From the NCBI GenBank assembly GCA_964472545.1, contig CAYYNP010000014.1:3488-67487 (forward strand): a stretch of 64,000 nucleotides of DNA. The letters are read 5' to 3'. The notes below the pieces were generated by a model. That model searched no databases. It worked only from the letters and a program-made list of their open reading frames with translations, and was not told where the DNA came from. Origin of the DNA: CAYYNP01 sp964472545 (GTDB lineage Bacteria > Planctomycetota > Planctomycetia > Pirellulales > Thermoguttaceae). A program made the translations under genes and the position numbers. Shown here piece by piece: positions 8,382 to 17,235 of the stretch (position 1 is the first letter of the stretch; the number at the start of each line of letters is the position of its first letter).

Positions 8382-9044
8382 TCACTCCGCCGGCGGCGCC
8401 GGTGGCTCGGCGAAGTATTCGCGCAGCGAGAGGCTGAAACCGGGCAGCACGTCACCGCCGTCGAGCGTCTGCGGTTCGCCAAGCACGGTCGTTTGCTCGG
8501 CAGCGGTGAAGACGTGTACTTCACGCGGCTCCGGGTAGATGTACCAGACGAGCCGCACGCCAGCCGAGAAGTAGTCCACCAGCTTCTGGCGCATCTCCTC
8601 AGGTGTGTTCGACTTGCTGATCACTTCGATTGCCAAATCTGGCGCGAGGCCGGCAATCGGCTCGCGAGGGACTCGGCGCTGCGGTAGTCGGCCCCACGAA
8701 ACAAAGGACAGATCCGGGATGCGTACCAGCCCTGGTGCCAGCCGCATCATACCGTCCGAACCCGCGAGGATCCCGAGTTGTTTCTCCGCGACGTAGTTGC
8801 CGAGCAATCGGCCCAGCAGCAGCGCCAAGTACGACTCATAGTAACCCACGGTCTTCTCCACTAAGACGCCATCGATCAACTCGTACAACCGGTCCTCGCG
8901 ATCGTGAATCTCGATCACGTCGCGTTCGGTTGCCGTTCCCGGGGCGGGTTGATATCGTATGCGGTGAAATGGCACTGCCCCGAAACGCTCGAACAGATCG
9001 GCGATCGTCCAGCCGTCGGTGGCACGCTCGGCAACTTGTGACAT
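8382..9044 (-). CDS. Uma2-family (DUF820) endonuclease-fold protein
   Basis: A 220-residue member of the Uma2/DUF820 family, a PD-(D/E)XK nuclease-fold group that is abundant in cyanobacteria and planctomycetes and mostly uncharacterised. Visible family features are YELIDGVLVEKTVG (about residues 54-67), RIPDLSFVSW, and LAPDLAIEVIS followed by the helix EEMRQKLVDYFSAGVRLVWYI, with VHVFT in the closing strand. The candidate active-site acids are in PDLSF and DLAIEV. It reads towards rsmD and is divergent from the cupin gene. There is no partner methyltransferase or toxin-antitoxin neighbour, so no restriction role should be assumed. Confidence 0.85.
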   Translation of the reverse strand: MSQVAERATDGWTIADLFERFGAVPFHRIRYQPAPGTATERDVIEIHDREDRLYELIDGVLVEKTVGYYESYLALLLGRLLGNYVAEKQLGILAGSDGMMRLAPGLVRIPDLSFVSWGRLPQRRVPREPIAGLAPDLAIEVISKSNTPEEMRQKLVDYFSAGVRLVWYIYPEPREVHVFTAAEQTTVLGEPQTLDGGDVLPGFSLSLREYFAEPPAPPAE

Positions 9045-9151
9045 GGGAACGTTCTCGGCACAGATTCACGGCACACGGCATAGGGGACGCAGCGCCTACA
9101 CCCTATTATCCCCACGCCAAGCGGTGCTGGCAAGCCTGAAAGGAGCCTCCA

Positions 9152-9541
9152 GTGGACGTACACAACATCGATCAGGTGCCGGCTTTCACCACCAAAGACG
9201 GCTCCGAGATTCGGGAACTGCTGGCACATCGCAACTCGTGCATCGTCAATCAGACGTTGGCCGAAGCCCGGCTGCCCGCCGGCGGAAGCACCGAGCCGCA
9301 TCATCATGTCCGCACCGAGGAGATCTACTACGTGCTCGAAGGCAGCGGATCGATGCGCATCGGCGACGAGGCGCGAGAAGTCGGCCCCGGCGACGCGATC
9401 GCGATTCCGCCGGGTGCCACGCATCAGATCACCAACACCGGCACGTCTACACTGCGGTTCCTCTGCTGCTGCGCCCCCGGCTACGAGCATGAGGATACGG
9501 TGTTGGCAGATACGCCGCCCGACGCAGCCGGCGGATCCTAG
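9152..9541 (+). CDS. Cupin-domain protein
   Basis: A 129-residue single-domain cupin. The metal-binding motif 1 is clear, EPHHHVRTEEIYYVLEG (His-His-x-Glu type), followed by the turn MRIGDEAREVGPGDAIAIPPG and motif 2 with THQITNTG. The start is the GTG at 9152, supported by AAAGGAGCCTCCA directly upstream; no in-frame ATG precedes the conserved core. Small stand-alone cupins of this type serve as isomerases, dioxygenases or sensors, and the substrate cannot be assigned. A CCC run (FLCCCAPGYEHEDTV) just after motif 2 is an oddity and could bind metal or form disulfides. Confidence 0.88.
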   Translation: MDVHNIDQVPAFTTKDGSEIRELLAHRNSCIVNQTLAEARLPAGGSTEPHHHVRTEEIYYVLEGSGSMRIGDEAREVGPGDAIAIPPGATHQITNTGTSTLRFLCCCAPGYEHEDTVLADTPPDAAGGS

Positions 9542-9692
9542 GATTCGTGTTCTCGTGCTCCACTGCCAAACTGTTGTGTCACGCCCCCCGTCGTGACGCC
9601 ACTGGAATTCACGGTTCACCGAATCGCTGCAAACGTCCGATCAGTTAGATACGGACCATCCGCTACTCTGACGACCATTTCGGGGGGGTCGA

Positions 9693-11996
9693 ATGCGTTT
9701 TCGAGACAGTACTCTGCCGCGCATCTGCGCGTTGTCGATTATGTTTGGCGTCGCGGCGAGCCCACGGTGCCTGCCGGCGGCCGGGGCGGAAGACTGGGCC
9801 ACGGCTGAACCACGGGCGCCGGACGTGCCGTCGTTGGTGCATGGAATCGTCCCCCGGGAGGAAGTCTTCGGGCAACCGGACGGCCTCGCCATGCACTTGC
9901 CGCCGTTGCCCGAGCCGGCACCGCTTCCGCCGACGAATGACCAGGCACGCCCGGTTGCGGTTCCGGTCTGGCAGGAGCCCGTCGCGTTGCTGCGGCGCCT
10001 GGACGATCTCTCCGAACAGACCGCTTCCAAACCGGCACGCGTGGCGGGGTGGGCAAACGATGTGGCACGATTGGTGCGCCGGCTGGGACTGACGACGCAA
10101 GAGAACCCGGCGGCCGCTTCGGCCATCCTTGTCGAGTTGGATCGTCTGGCCGATCGGGTCGACGCGTTGGCCGCGTCGTCGGGCGGTCGGCGCGTGGCCG
10201 TCGAGTTGCAGCGTACCGGGTTTGCATTGCGGCGATGGCTGGCCGTGTGGGAAGCCTTGACGCCACTCAACGACCGAGGCACGTCGGCAGGCAAGTTGCG
10301 TCGAGTGGATACGGAAGAACTGGCTCGATGTCTCGACCGGCTAGACGCTATGCTGCGCGGATCGGAAAAGGCCTCCGCGTGGCACGAGTTCCTGTTGACC
10401 GATGCGCTGCGGGCGTGGCTTGCGTCGGACCGTTCGGCGGACGACCCGCTGCCGCCGACGCTCGCCGAGAAGCTGATGGCGCGGCTGACGTCGACTTCGC
10501 TGACGGCCGCCCAGCAGCGGTTCCTTGCAGCCGAGCCACTGGTTGGCCTCCGCGAGGAATTGGTGCGGGCGAGCGCCGCGCCGGTCGATTTGGCCGAGTT
10601 GGTCAAACGCCTGGAAGTCTACGAACAGACGGGTGCCCCGGGTGTTGCCCGATTGATCGCGGGCGATTGCATGCGGTTGCGTCTTTCGCACGACGAGTCT
10701 CGCCGCCGCCTGGCCGACCGGGTGGAAGCCAACTATCGCAACGCGAACTTGCGCGTGGCCGTCTCCGAAGAGTTACTGAACCGGCTCGTGCCGGATCGGC
10801 CGCCGGAATACGTGCGGGTGCGCGACAGCGTGGCGGGCGTGCCCGTCTACGGCCGCGCAATGACGTCGGCCGACGTAGGGATGCGGCTTGTGCCCGACGA
10901 GCATCGGGCCAGGCTGGCGCTGGAGGTCAACGGCCAGGTGGCGTCGCTGACCTCTTCGACCAGCGGCCCGGCCACGGTCACCAGCAACAGCCAGTCGACC
11001 TATGCAGCCAGCAAGCCGATGGAGATTGGCCTCGACGGGATTCGGCTGATGCCGACGGAGGTCCGCGTGTCGAGCCGGATGCGCATTCGCCGGCTGGAGA
11101 CGACGCTCGACGCGATTCCGCTGGTCCGCGGGCTGGTGCGCGGCTATGCGCGGTCCGAACTCGACCGTCGGCAGCCGACGATGCGACGCGAAATCCGCCG
11201 CAAGGTGGCCGATACGGCCCGGCAGCAACTCGATTCGGAAGCCGAGCAGCAACTCGAGGCCGTCTCGCAGCAGCTCGAACGGCAGGTCGTGGACCCGATC
11301 GTGGCGATGGCACTTCAGCCGACGATGATCCACGCACGGACCACCGAGCGGCAGTTGACGATGCGGCTGCGGCTGGCCGGCGAAGATCAACTGGGCGCGC
11401 ATACGCCGCGGCCGGTGGCGCCGTCGGACAGCCTGGCCGGCGTCCAGGTGCACGAGTCGGCAATCAACAACGTGCTGGGACGATTGCAGTTGGAAGGTCA
11501 AACGTTCACGATCCCCGAGCTTTCACAGCACATCGCCGCGCACCTCGATCGCTCGCCGCCGGAGACCGACCCGGACCACGAGGACGTGTCGATCACGTTC
11601 GCCTCGCAGGCCGCGGTGCGCGTGCGGCTGCAGCAGGATCGCGTTGAACTGATCTTCTCGATCGCCGAGTTGTCCAAAGGGCCGCGACGGTGGAAGAACT
11701 TTCGCGTGCGGGTCTGCTACCGTCCGGAAATGCACGGCAGCGACGCCGCCTTGGTGGCCGACGGGAGCGTCGAACTCTACGGCCGGCGGCTGGGTTTCGG
11801 CGCGCAGGTCGCGCTGCGGGCCATCTTCCTGCGTACTTTCTCGCCCCAGCGGCCGGTCTATCTCACGCCCGGGCAGATGGGCGCCGGCTCTGCGTGGTCC
11901 GATCTGGTCGTAAACCAACTGACCATCGCCGACGGCTGGCTGGCCGTCGCCTGGACGTCCAGCCGGCCGGAAATCCGCGCGGCGATGCGGCAGTGA
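9693..11996 (+). CDS. Exported protein of unknown function, 767 residues
   Basis: I do not recognise this family. There is a likely signal peptide (about 1-31, ending PAAGA), a Pro-rich stretch, then a helical half with many Leu/Arg repeats (residues about 90-370). The second half is beta-rich, with alternating polar and hydrophobic strands (VGMRLVPDEHRARLALEVNG, MEIGLDGIRLMPTEVRVSSR) interrupted by a Gln-rich helix (DSEAEQQLEAVSQQLERQ). SAINNVLGRLQLEGQTFTI followed by long amphipathic strands loosely recalls lipid-binding, BPI- or DUF1439-like folds, but that is only an impression. The start sits 5 bp after a CGGGGGGG run. It ends 6 bp before the end of the convergent TlpA gene. Good codon bias and length leave little doubt that it is a real gene. 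Confidence 0.75.
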   Translation: MRFRDSTLPRICALSIMFGVAASPRCLPAAGAEDWATAEPRAPDVPSLVHGIVPREEVFGQPDGLAMHLPPLPEPAPLPPTNDQARPVAVPVWQEPVALLRRLDDLSEQTASKPARVAGWANDVARLVRRLGLTTQENPAAASAILVELDRLADRVDALAASSGGRRVAVELQRTGFALRRWLAVWEALTPLNDRGTSAGKLRRVDTEELARCLDRLDAMLRGSEKASAWHEFLLTDALRAWLASDRSADDPLPPTLAEKLMARLTSTSLTAAQQRFLAAEPLVGLREELVRASAAPVDLAELVKRLEVYEQTGAPGVARLIAGDCMRLRLSHDESRRRLADRVEANYRNANLRVAVSEELLNRLVPDRPPEYVRVRDSVAGVPVYGRAMTSADVGMRLVPDEHRARLALEVNGQVASLTSSTSGPATVTSNSQSTYAASKPMEIGLDGIRLMPTEVRVSSRMRIRRLETTLDAIPLVRGLVRGYARSELDRRQPTMRREIRRKVADTARQQLDSEAEQQLEAVSQQLERQVVDPIVAMALQPTMIHARTTERQLTMRLRLAGEDQLGAHTPRPVAPSDSLAGVQVHESAINNVLGRLQLEGQTFTIPELSQHIAAHLDRSPPETDPDHEDVSITFASQAAVRVRLQQDRVELIFSIAELSKGPRRWKNFRVRVCYRPEMHGSDAALVADGSVELYGRRLGFGAQVALRAIFLRTFSPQRPVYLTPGQMGAGSAWSDLVVNQLTIADGWLAVAWTSSRPEIRAAMRQ

Positions 11997-12002
11997 CGGC
12001 TG

Positions 12003-13181
12003 CTACTTCTCGTCTTCCTCCGGAACTGGGCCGAGCAGCTTCTCGAGCTCCGCGGTCAGTTGCGGCCCGCGAGCGCGGATCGAAACGACCTTGCCGTCTT
12101 TGCCCACCAGCATCATGGTGGGGATGCCCGTCACGCCATAATACTCGACCGTGGGGCTGGGGCCGTTGTCGCTGTAGAGGATGGTCCAGGGGATCTCGCG
12201 ATCTTCGATAAACTTCTCCAGCGGTTCGCGGCCGCGATCGAGACTGATGCCCACGATCTCGAAGCCCAGGTCGTGGTAGGCCTTGTAGTTTTCGAGCATG
12301 TTGGGGATCTCGCCGATGCACGGACCACACCAGGTGGCCCAGAAGTCGACCAGCACGACCTTGTCCTTCGAGAAGGCGGCCCAGTCGAACGCATCACCGT
12401 CGAGCAGCGTGCCTTCGACCTTCATCTCCTTGCCGATGACCGTTAGCCGCCGTACGATGCCTTCGAGGCGTTTGGCCTTCTCGATGATCTCCGGGTTGTC
12501 GCTTTCGGAAAACGCCTTGGCGAAGGAAGTGTAGGCGTCGGCGGCCAACTCGGTGTTACCGGTCATTTCGGCCATCTGGGCGACGTTCATGGCCAGATCG
12601 ACGTCGCCGACCTGAAGCGGGCCCTTGGACAAGAACTCCTTGACTTCGGCAATCGCCTCTGCGATCTTCTCGGGGACTTCTTCGCGAGGACCTCGCATCG
12701 CCTCGCGAAGCCCTCGAAGGATGACGGCGCCGCGGACTTGCCGGACGAGCGTCGGCAGATTGGCCTTCCGGAGCCGTTCAGCCAGCGCGTCGAGGTCTTC
12801 TACCGATGTGGCAAACATGGTCTTCACCTGGACCGCCATCCGGCCCGAGGCCTCGTTCGGTTTTCCGTCGAGGATCTTCTCGGCCGCCTCTTGCATCGCC
12901 GCGATGGCCTTGGTGCGGGCTTCCGCGTTGGGTGGACGTTTATTCAAGATCCCCTGGATGAACTCGGCCAATTCGGCCGGCGTTCCGTCGGGCACGGCGT
13001 ACGGGTCTTCTTCGGGCTCGGCCGGCGGGTCCTCGGCCGGCGGGTCGGCGGGCTCTTCTGCGGGGGGATCGGCAGGATCTTCTGCCGGGGGATCGGCCGC
13101 CGGCGTCTGGGGCGCTGCCCAAGCCATCGCCAGGCACAACAGCAGAATCAACATCCAGCAACGCTTCAGTTGCATGAGCAT
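12003..13181 (-). CDS. TlpA-family thioredoxin-like protein, exported
   Basis: A 392-residue exported thiol-disulfide protein. It has a signal peptide (about 1-28), a repetitive acidic/Pro linker (units like DPPAE and EPADP), a helical middle (about 70-230) and a C-terminal thioredoxin fold with ATWCGPCIGEIPN near residue 280 and the cis-Pro loop YYGVTGIPTMML. Both redox cysteines are present. TlpA/ResA proteins reduce disulfides in the periplasm, often for cytochrome c maturation; with no cytochrome biogenesis gene adjacent, the partner is unknown. The start was chosen at the ATG preceded by AGAGGAAACCGAG. The linker DNA at about 13021-13102 is a degenerate minisatellite similar in style to that of cyclophilin copy 2. 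Confidence 0.88.
   Translation of the reverse strand: MLMQLKRCWMLILLLCLAMAWAAPQTPAADPPAEDPADPPAEEPADPPAEDPPAEPEEDPYAVPDGTPAELAEFIQGILNKRPPNAEARTKAIAAMQEAAEKILDGKPNEASGRMAVQVKTMFATSVEDLDALAERLRKANLPTLVRQVRGAVILRGLREAMRGPREEVPEKIAEAIAEVKEFLSKGPLQVGDVDLAMNVAQMAEMTGNTELAADAYTSFAKAFSESDNPEIIEKAKRLEGIVRRLTVIGKEMKVEGTLLDGDAFDWAAFSKDKVVLVDFWATWCGPCIGEIPNMLENYKAYHDLGFEIVGISLDRGREPLEKFIEDREIPWTILYSDNGPSPTVEYYGVTGIPTMMLVGKDGKVVSIRARGPQLTAELEKLLGPVPEEDEK
13021..13102. repeat. Degenerate coding minisatellite in the TlpA linker
   Basis: Imperfect repeats of GCCGGCGGGTC and GCGGGGGGATC-like units of about 12-15 bp, coding the DPPAE/DPADPP linker directly after the signal peptide. Compare the perfect 15-bp arrays at 7392 and 46338. 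Confidence 0.6.
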
Positions 13182-13265
13182 CTCGGTTTCCTCTTCAATT
13201 GGAAGGATACGGTGGGAAGGTCTTGTTTAAGGGGGGACAGCGTCGGGGGAGCGGCGCCGGGGAGA

Positions 13266-14105
13266 TCAGCGATGATGGAACTTGCAGATCAACTCCCAGG
13301 CCTCTTCGGCCGTTTCGGCAAAATGAAACAGATCGAGGTCTGCGTCGTCGATCGTTCCTTCGTCGGCCAAGAACTCGAAGTCGATCAGCTTCTGCCAGAA
13401 CTCGCGGCCGAACATGATGATCGGAATATCCTGCATCCGACCCGTCTGACGCAGCGTCAGCGCATCGAACAGTTCGTCGAGCGTGCCGTATCCGCCGGGA
13501 AACGCGACCAACGCCTTCGCCCGCAGCAGGAAATGAAATTTCCGCATGGCGAAGTAATGGAACTGGAAGCAGAGTTCCGGGCTGATGTAGGCGTTGGGCT
13601 GCTGCTCCATCGGCAGGCGGATGTTCAGCCCGATCGATTTCGCCCCTACGTCGTACGCGCCGCGGTTGGCCGCCTCCATGATACCTGGGCCGCCCCCGGT
13701 CACCACCACGTACTCGCCGTTCTCCTCGCCTTGGCACTCCTGGGAAACCAGCGCGCCAAATTGCCGGGCGAGGTCGTAGTAGCGGGCTTTGGCCACGATC
13801 CGCTCGGCCCGGGCCACCGTACGCTTTCGTCGCGGGTCGTCGGGCGTTTCGGCCAGGCGGGCTTGGGCCCGTTCGAGCTTCTCTTGGGCTTCGGCCGGCT
13901 CCACCACCCGGGTGCCGCCGAACACCACAATCGTCGAGCGAACGCCCTGCTCGCCGAATGCTAGCTCCGGTTTGAGCAATTCCAACTGCATCCGCACCGG
14001 CCGCAACTCCCGACTGGCCAGGAAGTGTACGTCCTTGTACGCCACCCGATAGCTGGGCGACTGCATAATCCGTTTGAGGTTCTCGGCAGGGGTCTGGTCC
14101 GTCAT
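13266..14105 (-). CDS. LOG-family (TIGR00730-like) Rossmann protein
   Basis: A 279-residue protein of the LOG / lysine-decarboxylase-like family, whose characterised members are cytokinin riboside 5'-monophosphate phosphoribohydrolases; bacterial members may hydrolyse purine nucleotide monophosphates. The two signature motifs are clear: TGGGPGIMEAANRGA (about residues 134-148) and FPGGYGTLDE (about 199-208), with the Arg and Glu expected in the active site. A helical insertion after the first strand (EAQEKLERAQARLAETPDD) makes it longer than the roughly 190-residue core. The ATG at 14105 was preferred; upstream codons in the same frame lack family similarity. It follows the prepilin-peptidase-like gene in the same direction after 123 bp. 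Confidence 0.88.
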   Translation of the reverse strand: MTDQTPAENLKRIMQSPSYRVAYKDVHFLASRELRPVRMQLELLKPELAFGEQGVRSTIVVFGGTRVVEPAEAQEKLERAQARLAETPDDPRRKRTVARAERIVAKARYYDLARQFGALVSQECQGEENGEYVVVTGGGPGIMEAANRGAYDVGAKSIGLNIRLPMEQQPNAYISPELCFQFHYFAMRKFHFLLRAKALVAFPGGYGTLDELFDALTLRQTGRMQDIPIIMFGREFWQKLIDFEFLADEGTIDDADLDLFHFAETAEEAWELICKFHHR

Positions 14106-14228
14106 ACGACGCGCTCCGGCAGTTGGCTGGTACGCCGATCGGCAGGGAATCCGACCGTACGGCAATCTGAGACAGCCTAACGCCATTCTATGGCAATGGC
14201 AAGGCGCCGAGGGGTACTGGCGGGGCGT

Positions 14229-15110
14229 CTATCCCCACCAGTAAGGACGAGAGAGAATCCACGCCAGTGTGGATGGGAGCATCCACTGGAGAACCGAAAA
14301 CTGGGCCGCCCGCGGATTCAACCGACGCAGCAGCTTTCCCAGCAACCACGCCACCAGCGCAGTCAGCGAGACGGCCACGGCCGCCAGCCCTCCAAGAATC
14401 AACCCCACCGAAACGGCCGCCAGCACAACGCCCGCGCGGTCCTTCGAGGCAGTGACAACCGCAATGCCCCCGCCGATCAGCAGGCCGGCCGCCGCTCCCA
14501 ATGCCAGGCTCGCCGACGTCGCCAGCCGTCCTTCCCACTCCGGCAACGCGAGCGTCGGGTGCAGGTGCAGCCATATCAGCGGGGCCAACGCCCCGCCTGT
14601 GATCGCCGCCAGGAAGAGCCGCTTGGGCGCGGCATGGCCGTCGTGGTGGATCAGCGCGGCCGCCAGCAGCGTACACAGCAACAGCAGGTGATAGCCGCAG
14701 GTGCCCAGTTGCCGCGTCCACGTCGTCAGCACGTCGGCTGCCTGTTCGCCGGCACCGGCCGCCCCCGCACCGGCAGTCCCAGCCTCGGCCATCAGCACCT
14801 CGACCGCGCCCACCAGCAGGAACATCACGGCGGTGACCGTCTCCACGATCGGATACCGGGCCGAGATCCACACGCTGCAATCGCGGCAGCGGCCGCGCAG
14901 CGCCAGCCAACCGAAGATCGGCACGTTGTCGTACCAGCGGATCGGCTTCTTACAGGCCGGACAATGCGAGCCCGGCCAAGCCAAGTTGATCCCCGCCGGC
15001 AGCCGATAGACCACCACGTTGAGAAAGCTGCCCACCGCCGAACCGAACGCAAACAGCCAGACGCCAACGATCCAAGCGGCCATCTCGGGTGTTATGGCGG
15101 CAAGAGGCAT
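14229..15110 (-). CDS. Prepilin-peptidase-like membrane protein with degenerate peptidase domain
   Basis: A 293-residue multi-pass membrane protein resembling PilD/GspO, the bifunctional enzyme that cleaves and N-methylates type IV prepilins. The N-terminal DiS_P_DiS domain is well conserved: GSAVGSFLNVVVYRLPAGI, CPACKKPIRWYDNVPIFGWL, CRDC and SARYPIVE, including both zinc-type cysteine pairs. The aspartyl protease half is not. Where family members have an Asp in the ID-x-D segment, this reads LIHHDGHAAPK, and the essential GxGD motif is replaced by LLIGGGIAVVTASK with no Asp. Methylation or a structural role may remain, but cleavage is doubtful. It lies about 2.5 kb from the end of the secretion cluster that would need a peptidase. 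The ATG at 15110 gives a normal N terminus. Confidence 0.78.
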   Translation of the reverse strand: MPLAAITPEMAAWIVGVWLFAFGSAVGSFLNVVVYRLPAGINLAWPGSHCPACKKPIRWYDNVPIFGWLALRGRCRDCSVWISARYPIVETVTAVMFLLVGAVEVLMAEAGTAGAGAAGAGEQAADVLTTWTRQLGTCGYHLLLLCTLLAAALIHHDGHAAPKRLFLAAITGGALAPLIWLHLHPTLALPEWEGRLATSASLALGAAAGLLIGGGIAVVTASKDRAGVVLAAVSVGLILGGLAAVAVSLTALVAWLLGKLLRRLNPRAAQFSVLQWMLPSTLAWILSRPYWWG

Positions 15111-15168
15111 AACGCGTTCCGCAGGAGAATCGATGAACGAGAGTAGTCACCAGGGTTTCTTACCGACG

Positions 15169-15271
15169 GTAGCCGAACTCGCCAGAGTTTGGCGCGCTCC
15201 CGACGGTAGCCGAACTCGCCAGAGTTTGGCGCGCGCCGCGTTGCTCTCCAAAGTCTGGCGACTTCGGCTAC
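15169..15271. repeat. Three copies of the dispersed 24-bp hairpin repeat
   Basis: Two direct copies at 15169-15192 and 15206-15229 have the stem GCCGAACTC / GAGTTTGGC with loop GCCA. A third, inverted copy at 15248-15271 has GCCGAAGTC / GACTTTGGC. The variable stem position is C-G in the first two and G-C in the third, so pairing is preserved. They occupy most of the spacer between the UbiD gene and the prepilin-peptidase-like gene. Confidence 0.85.
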
Positions 15272-15327
15272 AGGGTAACCGATCCGGGCGACGGAGTCAG
15301 TAGCGCCGGCTATTGGTCCACAAGGCG

Positions 15328-17175
15328 TCAGACCACTCCGTGCAACGGCCCGCCTTCCGCGGCCAGGGCGTCGACCCGCCGGGTGACCTCAGGATCTTCG
15401 ATCAGCGGCGGCGCGTGGTGCGGCTTGCTGCGGGCGTCGATCACCAGCGAACCGAGGCAGCCGAAGTGCTTCTCGGACGAAAGCGGCGCAATGCCGTAGA
15501 CGTCGGCGGCCGGGTTGCTGCGGGTGAACGTGGTCCAGAGGAAGTTGTCGAGCGTTTTGGCGGCGAAGCGGCCGTCGTCGACGACAACGACCAGCGGAAA
15601 GCCGTTGATCGCCGAGTCGCGGTCGTACGCCGCACAGAACCGCTCGACGGCACGATCCGTGCCGTTTTCGCCCGCCTCGTACGCCGGCCCTTCGACGACC
15701 AGGATGCCCGGCAGAAAGACGCGTGGATCGCGGAAGCCAAGCGTCTCGGGCATGCCAACGCGGCTGTCGATAGCCACCGGCAACGTCCGCTGCGGCGGCC
15801 CGGCGGCGGCGATCACCAGTTTCGAACCCTCGTTGAGTTGGCCGGAGCTGTAGTCGAGCGTGTCGAGCGTGGTTCGGGTTTGGAAGTGGAGGTCGCGGCG
15901 CCAGTCGACGCGTTCGAGCACGTGACGGAGGAAGTCGGGCACGTGCCGGACGTCCAGATCGGGGTTGTCCTCGGCGGCGGCAATCAGCAGATACTTCGCC
16001 AGCGACAACTGCCCGTGGCCCAACAGGGCGTTGGCCAGTGTGAGCAGTTCGCGCGGCTGCCGAGGTTCTTCATACGGCACGTAACGCTCGCTGCCGACGG
16101 CCAGCAGCAGCGGATGCACGCCCGCCGCGTCGACCGCGTGGACCGCGTGTACGCCGGGAATCGCCTTGGGGATCACCGGCCCGACCAGTTCGTGGATCAA
16201 CTGGCCGAAGATCGTGTCTTCCTGTGGCGGACGGCCGACGACCGTAAACGGCCAGATCGCCCCGGTGCGATGGTAGACCCGCTCGACCCGCATCACCGGG
16301 AAGTCGTGTGCCTGGCTGTAGTAGCCCAGGTGATCGCCGAAAGGCCCCTCGGGTTTCTGCTTGCCCGGGTCGAGATAGCCGGTGATGCAGAAGTCGGCCT
16401 CGGCATGCACGGCCGGCTTGCCCTTGCGGCAGATCATCGGCACCCGCCGCTGCCCCAACACTCCGGCGAAGGTCAGTTCGCTTACGCCCTCGGGCAACGG
16501 CATCACGGCGGCCACGGTCATTGCGGGCGGCCCGCCGACGAACACGTTTACGCGTAGCAGCCCGTTGCCCTGGATCGCCGCCGCGTGGTGCGCGGCGATG
16601 CCACGGTGGATTTGGTAGTGCATGCCCACTTCCCGATTCGACTCGTACTGCCCGCCGCCGAGTTGCACGCGATACATCCCCAGGTTCGCATGCCCCAGCC
16701 CGGGTTGCTCGGGGTCTTCCGTGTAAACCTGTGGCAAGGTGATGTAAGGGCCGCCGTCGTCGGGCCAGGACTTCAATTGCGGGAGTTTGTCGATCGTGGT
16801 CTCGTTGGCCATCACCGGTCCCCGCTTCACGCGCCGCGGCCGGGCGAAGCGGGCGTGCCAGGGTGTTTTCAGATACAACCGCGGGTGGCGCAGCAGATCG
16901 GCCGGATCGGCCCCCAAGGTGACCAGCTTTTGAAGTGGCTCGAGCGAATTGCGAAAGATATACCGCACGCGATCGATGGTGCCGAAGAGGTTCGAGACCA
17001 TCGGAAACCGACAGCCGCGGACGTTGGTGAAGTAGATCGCCGGCCCGCCGGCACGAAACACGCGACGCTGGATCTCGGCCGCCTCGAGGTGCGGGTCGAT
17101 CTGCTGCTCGATCACCAGCAACTGGTGCGAGGACTGAAGGTCGTCGAGGCAGTTGCGCAGGGTTCGATAGGCCAT
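15328..17175 (-). CDS. ubiD: UbiD-family decarboxylase
   Basis: A 615-residue member of the UbiD family, prenylated-FMN-dependent reversible decarboxylases. Core features include the N-terminal region with NLFGTIDRVRYIF, the central RLQLG-like strand MYRVQLGGGQYESN, HYQIHRGIA, and the active-site segment KPEGPFGDHLGYYS near residue 275, which carries the conserved Glu-Gly-Pro-x-Gly-Asp. UbiD proteins act in ubiquinone synthesis, in menaquinone synthesis through the futalosine route, or on aromatic acids. Planctomycetes are generally menaquinone users, so the futalosine branch is plausible but not shown. The UbiX flavin prenyltransferase is not in the window. The length exceeds the roughly 490-residue E. 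coli enzyme but is typical of longer subfamilies. The start at 17175 begins with MAYRTLRNCLDDL, the family's usual opening. Confidence 0.88.
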   Translation of the reverse strand: MAYRTLRNCLDDLQSSHQLLVIEQQIDPHLEAAEIQRRVFRAGGPAIYFTNVRGCRFPMVSNLFGTIDRVRYIFRNSLEPLQKLVTLGADPADLLRHPRLYLKTPWHARFARPRRVKRGPVMANETTIDKLPQLKSWPDDGGPYITLPQVYTEDPEQPGLGHANLGMYRVQLGGGQYESNREVGMHYQIHRGIAAHHAAAIQGNGLLRVNVFVGGPPAMTVAAVMPLPEGVSELTFAGVLGQRRVPMICRKGKPAVHAEADFCITGYLDPGKQKPEGPFGDHLGYYSQAHDFPVMRVERVYHRTGAIWPFTVVGRPPQEDTIFGQLIHELVGPVIPKAIPGVHAVHAVDAAGVHPLLLAVGSERYVPYEEPRQPRELLTLANALLGHGQLSLAKYLLIAAAEDNPDLDVRHVPDFLRHVLERVDWRRDLHFQTRTTLDTLDYSSGQLNEGSKLVIAAAGPPQRTLPVAIDSRVGMPETLGFRDPRVFLPGILVVEGPAYEAGENGTDRAVERFCAAYDRDSAINGFPLVVVVDDGRFAAKTLDNFLWTTFTRSNPAADVYGIAPLSSEKHFGCLGSLVIDARSKPHHAPPLIEDPEVTRRVDALAAEGGPLHGVV

Positions 17176-17235
17176 GGTGCAGCGGGGGAGGTCTTCTGGA
17201 GTGTGTGGCGCCAAGCGCTTTAGCACGTCGTTTGG

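Noticed and set aside
6327..8687. 786-codon plus-strand frame spanning cyclophilin 2, rsmD and part of the Uma2 gene
   Set aside because: It overlaps three recognisable genes in other frames and codes no identifiable domain.
8382..9044. Restriction-modification or defence system around the Uma2 gene
   Set aside because: Uma2 genes are common stand-alone genes; neighbours are rsmD and a cupin, with no methylase or other defence gene.
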